Positions 12,431-23,255 of a stretch of 64,000 nucleotides of DNA are shown piece by piece. The translations under genes were made by a program, and so were the position numbers. A model generated the notes under the pieces. That model was given only the letters and a program-made list of their open reading frames with translations. It searched no databases and had not been told where the DNA came from. The DNA is from Ophiosphaerella korrae (taxonomy: Eukaryota; Ascomycota; Dothideomycetes; Pleosporales; Phaeosphaeriaceae), in the NCBI GenBank assembly GCA_028456385.1, contig JALNQF010000069.1, positions 1 through 64,000 of the forward strand, read 5' to 3'. Positions within the stretch are counted from its first letter, which is position 1. Each line of letters starts with the position of its first letter.

Positions 12431-13180
12431 AGGGTTTTAAAGATAGCCTTAGCATACTTATTTCCTAGACCTATAGTACTCTACTTACGCTAAATACTAT
12501 AGTAAGATAGCGTTTAGTGTTATATAATATTAATCGCTTAGTAAGTTATATAACGTGCTTAGTGCTTAGTAGGGGCTAAGCGCAGTATAGTTATAACATA
12601 TTTTAGCACGTAGACTATTGCTATATAGGGGGAAATAAAAGTAGATTAGAAGGCTTATCCTAATAGTATATGCCTAAAGTAATTCCGCTTAGCGTCGTTC
12701 TTTACCTTTCCTCTCTTCTCTCTTCTATATTCTTACGCAATCTTCCTTTATTATCTTTATCTAATTACTATCTAAGGTTTATACGCTCTTCCTAGATTTA
12801 CATAGCGTGCTGTATCTCTATATAGTAAACTAGAACTCTAAATTAATATCTCTACGCTCGTGTCTAGTCTTTTATTTAAGCTAGGATACCTACTTAGGGT
12901 TCTTAGTAGGTAGTAGTTTTACCCTAGCTCTTTTTAACCGCTCGCTTGTAGTCTATAGCCTTAGGAAATTTATACTTATACGCTACGTGCTTCCTACTCT
13001 AATTATCTATACTACTCTTAGCTTTATAGCCTAGGTCTATAGGTTCCTATTACGCCTACCTTGCTACTTTAGAAGTCTACCTACGATCCCTAATAGTAAG
13101 TAACAATACCTACATTCTTCTTAAGCTATTAATTAACAAGAATACCTTAGTAATAGAAAACCCCCTACCTTTCCTCGTAC
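12430..13180. other. Spacer without recognised gene
   Basis: This is mixed AT-rich sequence with pyrimidine-rich stretches (about 12700-12760). No frame gave a recognisable protein. The terminal inverted repeats of the Tc1/mariner fragment were searched for by eye and not found. Confidence 0.35.
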
Positions 13181-13189
13181 TACGTCCTT

Positions 13190-13975
13190 CTAGTAAGGAT
13201 ATTACATAGGTAGTAGTCTTACGTAGTTCTAGAGACTCTAGTTAAAAGGTTATTAAGATTAGCTTAAATATAGTAGTAAAACTTAGATTAGACCTATATA
13301 TAGTAGAAGTAGAAAGTATAATATTTATCTACGACTATACTTCTATCCTAGTACTAAAGGTACTAGATACTTACAAAGAGAGAAGGTACTAAAATATTCT
13401 TATAGAATTTGTTAAGGGTAAAATACTAGAAGAAGTCTAGGAGAAGCTTTTATCTAGTAAACAAAGTGTTATATTAGACGAGCTAAGGAATTATATTTAT
13501 TAACTACGTTAGATCGAGTGTCCTAAAAGCACGCTAATAGGCTTAATTACTAGTAGTCTTATAATTAATAGGCGTTAACTTAGTTCTACTAGTAGCAGAC
13601 CTTTTAAGTTAAAAGTATACTTTAATAAATAGTAACTTACGTAACTCTATAAAGAAACCCTACTATTACGCTATAATATATTTACTACTCTCTATAAGAT
13701 AGACTACAAAATCGTTTTTAGCTATAGTAACCTCGCCTTTTATAATATTATAGTCTAAGAGGGCTGTATTGCTACAATTATTAATTAGGAATATTTAGGG
13801 TAGTACCCTAAACATTAGGATTACTACAAGACCTACTCTTTCTTATTAGAGATAGATAAACTATATACCTATTATAAAAGGATCTTTTAGAAATAGTACT
13901 ATAGTAAGTATTTTATAGACGAGTAGTTTACTTAAGAAGTTAAGTATAGTAGATTCTAGAATTTTCTAATTTTAA
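13190..13975 (+). pseudogene. APH-family phosphotransferase (kinase-like) relic
   Basis: A single plus-strand frame, with stops ignored, follows the fungal aminoglycoside-phosphotransferase-like family from the N lobe to the C lobe. It contains VVKLRLDLYIVEVESIIFI (about 13270-13330), ILIEFVKGKILEEVQEKL (about 13400-13450), and the catalytic loop SYSNLAFYNIIV (about 13716-13754) where the family has HGDL...N. IINQEYLGQYP (about 13770-13810) stands where the family has IIDWEYxGWYP. His to Tyr, Gly to Ser, Asp to Asn and Trp to stop are all explained by transitions, as RIP predicts. These proteins phosphorylate small molecules, with substrates mostly unknown in fungi. About 260 codons is near the family length. 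No transposon function is known for it, so it is a cargo-like or host-type gene. Confidence 0.85.
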
Positions 13976-14566
13976 TTATAGTTAGGTAGTACAAGCTATA
14001 CGCATAAAGAGATAAGTGTAAGGCTTAGCTACTTAGGCTATAGAATTATATTAAATCTATTACAAATATAGTATATTTTATATATAAACTTAATAGGCTT
14101 AGTATAGTGTATAGCTACCCTAAGCCTTAAGGACTACCTCGCAACACTCTCTTATATTTAAGCAATACTTCTAAATCTTACAAGGCTCTATCCTCTCCTA
14201 TTCCTCTTTAATTATATAAATAGGGTCTTCTTTTATTATTAGGAACCTCTTCTAAACTCTATATTTTAGGAGCCTCTATATATTCTTAATTAGATTTAAG
14301 TCTAGTAAGTTAGCTAGCTACTAGAGCAGTCTAATTGCTCGCTCGTAAAGAGCTTACTTTATCGTATAAGCTATATAAGATAATACTTTATCCTATATAA
14401 GAGAGTATTAGATATACCTATACAAAAGATCTTATACCCTTACTTAAAGGTTTAAATAAGAGGCAAGATATAAGTAATATATAAGGTAGAGTAGATATTC
14501 CTAATCTTCCCTCTCCTAAATAAAAAGAGGTCCCTTTAAGCTATCCCCTCTTATTATTAGATTTAA
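13975..14566. other. Spacer, nothing recognised
   Basis: This is pyrimidine-rich plus-strand sequence downstream of the phosphotransferase relic. No family, repeat or RNA signature was recognised. Confidence 0.35.
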
Positions 14567-14782
14567 TGTTAGATATAATATACACAAAACTAATATAATA
14601 TAATTTATTAAATTAATTAATTGTATTAAGTTATCTAAACCGATTAATTCTTCTATTAAGTTAAACTAGCGTTAACTCTAGTCTATATACTCGCCTTACG
14701 TTAAGGCTTAGTAAGTTTTAGGATTTTAGTAATATATCGGTTCTACGCTATCTAGTTATAGCTAGCAGTGTTATATCTAACA
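14567..14782. repeat. LTR-like solo sequence, 216 bp with 12-bp inverted ends
   Basis: The stretch begins tgttagatataa and ends ttatatctaaca, perfect inverted 12-mers with the canonical TG...CA ends of an LTR. The interior is AT-rich and non-coding. No second copy was found in the window, and the flanking bases (tttaa and cttat) do not form a clear target duplication. It could be a solo Copia-type LTR or, less likely, a small inverted-repeat element. Confidence 0.5.
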
Positions 14783-15280
14783 CTTATACAAGCCTAGATA
14801 TAGACACCTAAGTAGTCTTTAAACTTTAGGACGTAATAGGCTATAAGAAACTTCTCTTTAGGCCTACGTATAATATATACCTTCTCTCTCCCTACCCTAA
14901 ATAAGGCCTTATTAGACTAAATTACTCTCTTCTACGCCTCTTAAGTCTATTATATAGTAAGCTTAGCCTAGAATATTTAATTGTTAATATACTTTTAGGT
15001 AAGAAGAGGCTTCTCTATAGCTATATAACAATAACATCCTCTCTTAGTAAAGGCTTTTATAAGTATAATATCCCCCCCCTATATAAAGGAAAACCTACTA
15101 TATAGAAAAATATTCGCTTTCTTAATACTTAGTTTCTTTACCTTATAGTATTACTTTTCTTGTTAAAGATTTATTATTCTTTAAGATAATCTCCCTTAGA
15201 TTATACTTTGTAATAAGAAAAATACATATACGTTTCTTGCTATTAATTGTTTTTTACAAGAGGTATCTATAGCTAATATA
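14783..15280. other. Spacer between LTR-like sequence and pogo fragment
   Basis: No gene was recognised. It contains a C-run (cccccccc near 15070) and T-rich stretches. It may be interior of the element whose LTR-like end lies just upstream, but no Gag or Pol frame is visible. Confidence 0.35.
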
Positions 15281-15284
15281 GTAG

Positions 15285-15810
15285 TAATATCTTCCTTAAT
15301 CGAGGCTCTACTAATACCCGTAACACCTATAATAGTAGAGGGCTTAATATAGCTAACTAACTTAATTAGATAGAATACCTATATAGCTATATCTAATAAA
15401 GTAAGTAGATAACGTCTATAGAAGCATATATAAAAGCTTGTAAGTACTACTAAAATATCTTTTACTAAATAAAGCCTTCTTTAAGACTATAACTAACTCT
15501 TATATAATATTAATAATAAAGCGAAGGTAAGGCGTTTAACGTAGTTGCTAGTTCTAGAGAAAGCAAAGGTAATAGAATAAGAGGACCTAGAAAGGGTTTG
15601 TATAGAACGCGTAGTAAAGGATTAAGCTACTACTAAGAAAGGTAAGGTAAAGCGTAGTCGTAAGCGTAAAGTATCTATACAAGAAGTAGATAGTAATATT
15701 AAGGGTAAAGTTAAAAGCGAGGCTAGTACGCAGGACTAAGGCCTATTAGTATCTAATTTAATAGATAAAAAGATAGTAAAGAAAAACTATGTATAATAGT
15801 TGCTACTGCA
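15285..15810 (+). pseudogene. Pogo/Fot1-like transposase, C-terminal fragment
   Basis: The plus frame reads SRQRLQKHIQKLVSTTK (the Gln residues are TAG here), then DYNQLLYNINNKAKVRRLTQ (about 15480-15540), LVLEKAKVIEQEDLERV, and a basic tract KRSRKRKVSIQEVD (about 15650-15690). This is the helical and basic C-terminal tail of fungal pogo/Fot1-type (DDE_1) transposases, downstream of the catalytic core. The core itself is absent upstream, so this is a truncated copy. The near-complete relic at 41.4-43.3 kb has an equivalent tail, but the two differ well beyond RIP changes, so they are different families. Confidence 0.7.
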
Positions 15811-15969
15811 GGCAGAGCTAATACTATTACCTTAGAGGGCTCTAGTAGCGCTAATATATTAGGGGAATATTATTTATATACTTTTAATAACCTACTTGAA
15901 CTTTATCTTATAAGGTAATAATTAGTAACTAAGGTTAGTATAGCCTTAAGGTTTATAGTCGAAGGTAGA

Positions 15970-16720
15970 GCTTACTAGATAAAAAATATATATTATAGCA
16001 AATAATTACGTTAGTAATATATAATTATTGAAAGCGTGTTAAAAGTAGTAATAGCGTTAGATAGAAGTACTAACTAGAAATAGCAAGGTTATATAATCTT
16101 CTACGCTACAGCAGCTATAAAGTTAAGGCGACTTAACTACTTAGAGTTAAGGCTCTTAGAGTTAAACAAGATATCTCTAAGCATATTAGTAGCTATAGGG
16201 GCCTTATACTGTTACTTAATTAAAGGAGTGCTATTTAAGTGTTAAGTAAGGCTATCGCGTGTTAGGCGTATTAGCGGCCGTATAACTATAATTTATAGTA
16301 AGAGATAGGACATAGGTATATACAAGTAGTCTAAGAACAATATCTATAAAGGCTATAGAAATATTCTACGTATACAACGAGTGATACTCGATTAAAGTTA
16401 AAGTACCTCGCTTATTTTCTAGTACAGGGGGTTTTCCTAGCCTCTAGGATAGATGTTATATTAATTAACGTTAATATTAAGCTTGTAGGTAATCTCTCTT
16501 AAAGGCTTAAGCCTCTAATAGAGTAGAGTATTCAAGAGAAGTAGCTAACTATAAGCCTTGTAAAGAGTAGCTAGCTTATAATTACAATAGTGTATAGTCT
16601 TGTATAAGATCTTAAGATATAAAGCAATCTTAGTATAAGGCTAGCGAGCGTCGTATTATAAAGTATAGATTCAAGTAAGTTCTAATAGGTAAGATGCCTA
16701 TAGAGCGTTTTTAAAGCTAT
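15970..16720 (+). pseudogene. Unidentified protein relic, copy 1 of a diverged pair
   Basis: The plus frame around 16095-16400 (FYATAAIKLRRLNYLELR, then SLSILVAIGALYCYLIKGVLF) aligns with the relic at 18.8-19.5 kb. The nucleotide match is strongest in a block of about 45 bases (16401-16445) starting ttaaagtacctcgctt and including agggggttttcctagc. I do not recognise the family. A further protein-like stretch (about 16440-16720) follows. The two copies differ far more than RIP transitions allow, so they are paralogues and not a recent duplication. Confidence 0.4.
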
Positions 16721-18780
16721 TATATCTATAGTTATCTAGCCTTTATAGAATATATACAAACTTCTATTTAAGTAATAAATATTCGATACGATTCTATAGC
16801 TTAGGCGCTAAGCCCTACTACTTATCTTTTTATATACTCCTTGTAATTACTAATTATCTTTTAGCGCCTATATATTTAGGGTCTCTATTATAAAAGGCTT
16901 TGCAACTACTACTATCTACTTCTAAACTACTATATCCTAATCTACTTTACTTAGTAGGCCTACGCCTACTATTATATCTAATCCCCCCCTAACCTAATCC
17001 TAGCAATTCTAAGTCTTACTTACTTTAATTTTAACTCCCTTTAAAAGTAGTTCTAACTCTAAATACCTATCTTTTAGAATCTATACTACAAGGTCCATTA
17101 AGAGCAGCCTTATAGTCTCTTATCTAGGATCTCTCTAACCTTCTATATAATAGAATATAAGACTAATACTAGGCGTACTAGTTATATAGAAAATCCTAAA
17201 AGTGCTATCTCTATTATTAACTATAATACTACTATAACGTAGAAACTCTCTAGTATATCTATAGTAAATTTCGCCCTTATACTTATAGACTATAATATAA
17301 ACTACTAAAGTGTTTATAGCTTTTTAAACACCTTTCTAGCGCTTAAGTTAATTAATAGTAGTTTTATAGAGACTAAGTAGGAAGCCTATAGTATAGAGTA
17401 AGGATATTCTTTAAGTAGGAAATATAGAAGTTAGGGTATACTACTTCTAGTACATACCTATTACTCTTATACCTTAACTATAAGATTAAGTAGAGCTTTT
17501 TAGGTATGTATTTACTTCTAAATCTAGGATCTAGTATATATTACTTCCCCTATATAGTATTAGACACTATTATGCGCCCTATATTGCTTACGCAAGCCCC
17601 TAAATCTAGAAGTAGTGCACTCTCTAAGGCTTAAACCTAGTAAACTAGCTTTCTTTAGAAAATCGTTTAAGTTAGAAATACTAAATAGGTAATTACTTTA
17701 GTAGTGTAACTTAATTACTTAGTTCTAGAATTGCAATAATAAGGCCTTTATAGCAATTTATTGCAAAATAAGCCTATATATAGACTTACCTTTAGTATAA
17801 TAGTAGTACTTTTAAATAAAGTTTAAACACTTTACTGCGTATAGCTATTTATATCTACTATGTTTAGTACGCTACTTATAACAATATTAATAAGCGTATA
17901 CTTTAAGAGATTAATAGGTACGTATATAAAGATCCTAGATCTAGGCTTACCTATTAAATAACCTGCACTCTATATAAGCTTAACGCCTTCTTTTATAGGT
18001 TTTCTATATAGCCCTTATAAGATCTTAATTTATATCCTATTTTATACTTACTAGTGTTAATCTATTATACTATAATATATACTAAATACACCTAGAAATT
18101 AGAGATATACTATCTAGAACAACTATTACTATATATAGCTATTTACGTTAAGATTATTACTACCTTACCTAGTAGAATACGCTATAGTACCTTATAAAGG
18201 CACTAGCTAAAGACCTATAGTTGCTTTAGAATCTATCTTACTATGCGAGGTAGCGCTCTTGTTAAGATAAGCCCCTAGGCGATTAGTAGTAAGGTGGATA
18301 TAATAGGTAGTAGGGTAAAGGAGCGCGCTAATAATAGATAGAGCTTGGTATAGGTAAGACTTAAACTTAAGCCTAGCTAGTATAGCTAGGCTAAGCTAGA
18401 GTTCTAGGAAGAGTATAGCTATCGCCTTTTCTAAGCTACAAGAAGATATAAATATAGTAGGGTAGGTAGGCACCTAAAGATACAAGCTTAGCAGTACTTA
18501 GGGCTTTAAGGCCTAAACTTTACGTTAAGGTAATTAGCGCAAGGTAATTAGCGTAAGGTGTAAGTTAGCTAGCTAGGCGATGCTATAGTAGTTGCCCTGC
18601 GCTATTTAGTATAGCTAGCTAGTAGGGGTTAATGCCCCCTTCTGTTTACACGTAGCTACTACTAGGCACTAGGCGCACTACTACGTCGTAGTAAGTATTT
18701 ATAATTTACCTCCCTACGCGCTAGTAAACGTACACAAGTTATTACTTTACTTTTAAACTTCTTTATTTAATTGTAGTTAA
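16720..18780. other. About 2 kb without recognisable gene
   Basis: Scattered protein-like stretches occur on the plus strand, but no family was recognised on either strand. From about 18290 to 18700 the sequence is richer in G and C (for example ctagctaggcgatgc, cacgtagctactactagg). This may be the promoter and leader of the relic that starts at about 18785. Confidence 0.3.
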
Positions 18781-18784
18781 CTTC

Positions 18785-19560
18785 TTACAATATCGCCCTC
18801 TAGAATATCTAATTAAGCTACTAAGAAGCTAGCGTAGACGCAGAAACAATAACAAACTAAAGCTAGTTCTAAAGCCTTGCAGAAGGCTATCTATAACTTA
18901 CTCCCCTTTAAGGTCTCTACTAAGCTATAGCTATATCTTATCTAGTCTAGGCATAGCCCTAGGTAGCGACCTTAGGCTCTTAAGTCTAAGTAGCTCGCAC
19001 TAATATAGTAAGACTTAGATACTATCTAATATATAGTATCTATTACACATACAGCTATCCTAAACCCAAGCTACGTTAATAGTGCTAATATTACTTGCTA
19101 CGCTACAGCAACTAAAAGGCTAGTATAACTTACTCGCTTAAGGGTAAAGCTCTTTAAGTTAAAGAAGACATCTTAGTTCGTGTTATATATAATATATACC
19201 TTGTAGTACTACTAAAATAAAGGTTCTCTATTTTATAGTTAGATCTGCTACTCTATATACTAGGCGCGATAGTATCTACGTAATTGTAATTTATCGTAGA
19301 ATAATAGATAGAAGTTTTTCTAAGAGTCCCTAATATATAGCCTATAAAGACTATCTAACTTAGAAATCTTATATATGCGCGGACTAATATCCCTTTAAAG
19401 TTAAAGTACCCCGCTAATTTACTAGTATAGGGGGTTTTCCTAGCTCTAGAGATAGACGTTAGTACGAGATTTAGTTAATAAATCTCGAATAGACAGGTAA
19501 TTATATAAGATAGTAGCGTTGTATTATATATAAGTACTATTAAAGGTCTATAAGTAAACC
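18785..19560 (+). pseudogene. Unidentified protein relic, copy 2 of a diverged pair
   Basis: The frame probably starts near 18787, where atatcgccctctagaatatc looks like an ATG changed to ATA. It runs through a basic N terminus (NQATKKLA, then TQKQQQTKASSKALQKAIYN after a stop) and THTAIPNPSYVNSANITCYA (about 19045-19105). It then reaches the part shared with copy 1, including NKGSLFYSQICYSIYQAR (about 19215-19270) and the conserved block near 19393-19440. I recognise no domain. The length is about 230 codons. Shared spacing of hydrophobic and aromatic residues with copy 1 supports a real protein family. Confidence 0.4.
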
Positions 19561-19679
19561 CTAACCTAAAGCCTTAATTTGTACTACAAAAATAAACGTT
19601 ATTTTTATTTTTTTATCTACACTTTTTTATTATTCTATAAAAAAAAATTGATATAAGTAATACTTAATACATCTCCTTA

Positions 19680-20960
19680 GACGTAGACTTAGATATATTA
19701 ATAATGCCCTCGACCGTAAGGCCTAAAAGAAGATAGATAGGTATAAACTTATCTACACTATATCCTAGGACTCTAACAATATTTCTATACTCTAGATACA
19801 AAGATAAACTATTACCTTATTATATAGTATACTTCCTTCCCTTTTATAAATATATAGGTCTTTGTAGATAGTGCTCTCGTTTTAGTAATAATTTACTTAC
19901 TAATATTTTTAGACCTACTATTAACGATATCTTCTTAAGCGTTATATAACCGCACTAACTTAAACTATAATTAATAATATTATCAAGGCTATAATTAGTA
20001 GTAAAATAAAGCTACTATTATTAGTTATAAACAGGTTTACTTATAAGAAAGAAGACTACCCCTAAGTTTATAGTACTTTAGAGTGTTTTAGTACTATATG
20101 CGATATATACAAGATAAGCAATACGTTAAATAAAAAATATGTGTTCTTACTATATAGTATATATCTACAGTATTTAGAGAAGAACTTTACTTACTCTATA
20201 GGACATCTATTTTGTATACCTTATATTTTAGAGTAGTTTAAAAATAATCCTACTAGACTATATCCTAAATATAGATCTCTAGTCCCTAAGGATAATAGCT
20301 ACTAGAGGCAGGACAGCTTATATAGCTTAAGCTAGCTGCATAGCTTTTTATAGGGCTTAAAAACTACTTATAAATTAGTTTCTTTTAATATGTTTTTTAT
20401 ATATTTACTACTATAATTAAGTTTTTCTAAGAGATTAAAAAATATTTTTCGTTAAAAGATCTCTTCTTAATAATTAGAACCTCTCGCTAGGTATATACTT
20501 AATTTATTAAGACTACGTCCTTAAATTCTAGCACCTAACAAACTAGATCTAGCTAAATTTACTAACTTTAGGCTTTATCCTATTTAATATAGCTATAGGA
20601 GTTTAATTATCTAGGTAGTATAAGAGTACTCTTAGATAACAAATAGTACTTATTTATGCACGCCCTTAAAACCCTTTTCTAGGTACTATTCTAGATATGC
20701 ATTTATTATAATAGGCTAGAGAAAGATATTAGCCTAACTAAGTTTAAGTATTAGAATTGCAAGAGTAGTAGCAAACTAGCAGAGCTTAAAGAGGGCCTAA
20801 TCTCTAACGAGAGAGATTTAATAAAGACTATTTAGGCTAAGTTTGCCTCTTATTATAGGCTGTTAGTCCCTTACGTAAATAGGTTATATAGGAAAGTATT
20901 CCCTAATAATAGGGGGTAGAGGGAATTAGACTTAAGCTTATATCTCGATTTAAAGGAGAT
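19680..20960 (+). pseudogene. Unidentified gene relic, probably with introns
   Basis: From about 19706 the frame reads as a protein (PSTVRPKRRQIGINLST, where the preceding ATG of tattaataatgccctcg may be original). Later blocks sit in shifted frames, which suggests introns. The last block (about 20700-20960) is the clearest: LEKDISLTKFKYQN, then LAELKEGLISNERDLIKTIQ and YYRLLVPYVNRLYRKVFPNN. I do not recognise the family. It ends where the zinc-finger repeat begins, and its last codons run into the minus-strand repeat unit. Confidence 0.4.
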
Positions 20961-22560
20961 CCTTTAAAATACTTAGAGGGAACTAAAGGGACTAGATAGA
21001 TAAACTAAATACTACAATATCCCCCTATTACTATTTACGTCTTAATAGTCCTTGCTATATAATCCTATATTATATTTTCTTTAGCTATCCTAGTAGCTTC
21101 TCTTCTCTTAGCCTAAAGATATTAGCTAATTCTACTAAACTTATCTTTTTCTTTTTACTATATTGCACATTTTGCTGTTTAAGATAGGCCTAGTAGTAAG
21201 CCCTAAGGTTATTAATCCGCGAAAAGGTAGAGTAGTAGCTAAGTACTTTGTAGGTATAGTCTTTAGTAGCGTAATATACAGCGTTTGTTTTAATATAGTA
21301 GTAGAGATACTCTAGTCGCTTAAATTTCTAGCTATAGCAACGACTACTAGGAAGAGATAAAGTACACGTATATTTACCCTACTTATTAAGAGTAGAGTAG
21401 TCGTTACCTAACTAACTAAGAGTAGGTTTCTTAGACAGCTCTTTGTAGTTTAGCTCGTAGCTTAAGTTATTGTCTTTGCCTTAGTCGTATCTAAGACTAG
21501 TAGATTCGTACTAGGAGCCCTTACTACTTAAGTTATATAAAGTATTAATACTCTACTTACCTAGTAGTATAAACTATGTAGAGTAGTAAGGGTTATCTAT
21601 GTTGTAGCTATTAGGGGTAAATAGTAGAACTATAGAAAGAGACAAGTTATTACTAATCTATAGAGTAGAATAAGGCTACTAAGTATAGGACTAGCTATCT
21701 TTAGTTTACCTATATCTCTACTATATGTTTTTTAAGACGCTTATATAGTTTAAAACCCCTACTATATTACTTAGCGCTTTATAGGCTAGGTATATTTCTA
21801 TATAGTTACTACGTTAAGCTATACTCTAAATTACTAAGTAAAGTAGACACTAGATACGCCTTAGTAGGCACTTCGGGGCGCGAGATTTAGAAGGAGTTAT
21901 CTATCTCTATTGTTGTTAGTACGTAAGAGAAATAACTCTTGTAGAATGTTTAAGAATTATAGCTACTAATTTCCTAGGGAGCGCACTAATTCTACTTAGA
22001 GGAGTCTATCTTAGAAAAGGAGCTAATATTAGAATAAGAAAGCTCTTACTTATCTATAGTATTTAATAATAAGCTTAGAACTATAATTAAATATCTAATA
22101 AAATCTTTTAAAGAGAGGTAAACTTTAAGCATAGGGCCTTTAGGTACTATAGAATAGATTAACTATAACGTACGACTCTAAAATTACTTTCTTAATCTAG
22201 TATAGTAGGCTGTTACTACAGCTTAAAAAGCTTATCTATGTCTATAGCGATAATTATAGTACGTAGAAGCTGTTCGCGATATATAGTAACGAGGCGTAGT
22301 AGAATTAAAGGTCTAGCCTAAAGTAATTAACTTAATATTCCTACTAGTTACTATCTTTAGCCCTAGCGTGTGAGCAAGTTAGCACTCCTAGAAACCTTAC
22401 TAGATAGTACTTAGCCTTATAGGATAGGTTTACAGTAACTACTAGTCTATTCGTGCCTAAATACTTTAAAAACACGCGCAAACGTTATATAGTACTAATC
22501 TACTACCTAAGTCTCGTCCTAAGAGCTCCTTGTCTCTTATTGCGTAGAGAAAGGCACTTA
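20905..22560. repeat. Direct repeat copy 1 (about 1.65 kb)
   Basis: This unit is repeated in direct orientation at about 23256-24920. Shared blocks include gtagagggaattagacttaa, gagatcctttaaaat, gtatagtctttagtagcg (one mismatch) and ctcctagaaaccttactag. Differences are mostly transitions plus a few small indels. The unit encodes the C2H2-type relic on the minus strand. Confidence 0.8.
20960..21900 (-). pseudogene. C2H2 zinc-finger protein relic, copy 1
   Basis: On the minus strand the frame has a Ser/Asn/Tyr-rich upstream part (including TPNSYNIDNPYYSTQFILLG, about 21555-21615). YTCTLSLPSSRCYS then leads into KFKRLEYLYYYIKT (about 21290-21340), which matches the helix part FKRxEHLxxHxxT of a C2H2 finger with His codons changed to Tyr. 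A second finger follows as STFSRINNLRAYYQAYLKQ (about 21165-21220), matching CxxTFSRxDNLxxHxxxH. This pairing is typical of fungal transcription factors. Zinc-ligand His residues read Tyr, the expected C-to-T result. The full gene length is unclear and the activation region is only tentative. Confidence 0.65.
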
Positions 22561-22564
22561 TATT

Positions 22565-22810
22565 ACTACTTAGCTTAGTAGCCTATATCTACTAATAGTA
22601 GTAAGCTTAGTGCTTAGCTTAATGCTTAGTTTAATACTTAGCTTAAGTAAGGGCTACTAAAAGGCAGGAGATTAGCACTTTTTAAAGATGCTTTGCTTAA
22701 TACTTAAGTTAATACTTAAGTTAATACTTAAGTTAATACTTAGCTTAATACTTAAGTTTAATGCTTAAGTTAATAACTTAAGTTAACCTTAATACTTCTT
22801 AAACTAGTAT
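22565..22810. repeat. Minisatellite of 12-bp units (ttaatacttaag)
   Basis: Between about 22605 and 22800 the motif ttaatacttaag or close variants (ttaatgcttagt, ttaatacttagc) recurs more than ten times. It is interrupted near 22650-22690. The unit contains palindromic cttaag. It lies in the spacer between the two zinc-finger direct repeats and may have expanded by slippage after RIP. Confidence 0.75.
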
Positions 22811-22890
22811 CTTATAGGCGTATAGCGTAATAGTAGCGCGTTACAGTCTTACTGCAGAGGTCCTAAGTTTAATTCTTAGTATATCCGTCC
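22810..22890 (+). ncRNA. tRNA-derived SINE-like sequence, copy 1
   Basis: ggcgtatagcgtaatagtag (about 22817-22836) resembles a tRNA D arm and A box. The segment ctaagtttaattcttag (about 22863-22879) forms a perfect five-pair T arm around a seven-base loop, resembling a B box (GTTCGAT changed to GTTTAAT). A related sequence lies inverted at about 28150-28225. The acceptor stem is poor and nearby bases do not look like a functional tRNA, so a tRNA-derived SINE head is favoured over a tRNA gene. A T-run follows near 22930. Confidence 0.55.
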
Positions 22891-23255
22891 GTGTTTTTTA
22901 AGTTTATCTAAAAGATAAGCTCGAAAAACATATTTTTTTTTTATATATTAGTACTAAGTTTAGTACTTAGTTTTATGCTTAGTTTAGCGTAAGATTATAA
23001 GACTCTTAATTTTTAGATTTAAAGTATATTTCGATAGGCACTTAAATCCGTAATGTAATAAATATCCGTAATAAAGATTAGGAAGAAACTGTTATATTTT
23101 TCTATAGTAGGTTATAGAAATCTCTTTATATACGTGCCCTAGACTTTATTGTATACTAACTCTACTATTGTTTAGTATTACATTGTAGTTATATACTTAT
23201 AATTCTCCGAATTATTCTAATATTAGAGAGCTATTTATATACCTCTAATCTAATA
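22890..23255. other. Spacer between the direct repeats
   Basis: AT-rich sequence with a T-run and ttagtacttagttttatgct-type words related to the minisatellite upstream. No gene was recognised. It may include the body of the SINE-like copy. Confidence 0.4.

Noticed and set aside
22565..22810. CRISPR-like array
   Set aside because: The 12-bp units are contiguous without unique spacers of constant length and contain palindromic cttaag, so it is a minisatellite.
22810..22890. Functional tRNA gene
   Set aside because: The T arm is good but the acceptor stem does not pair and the anticodon arm is damaged. A second diverged copy shares the head, as expected for a SINE.
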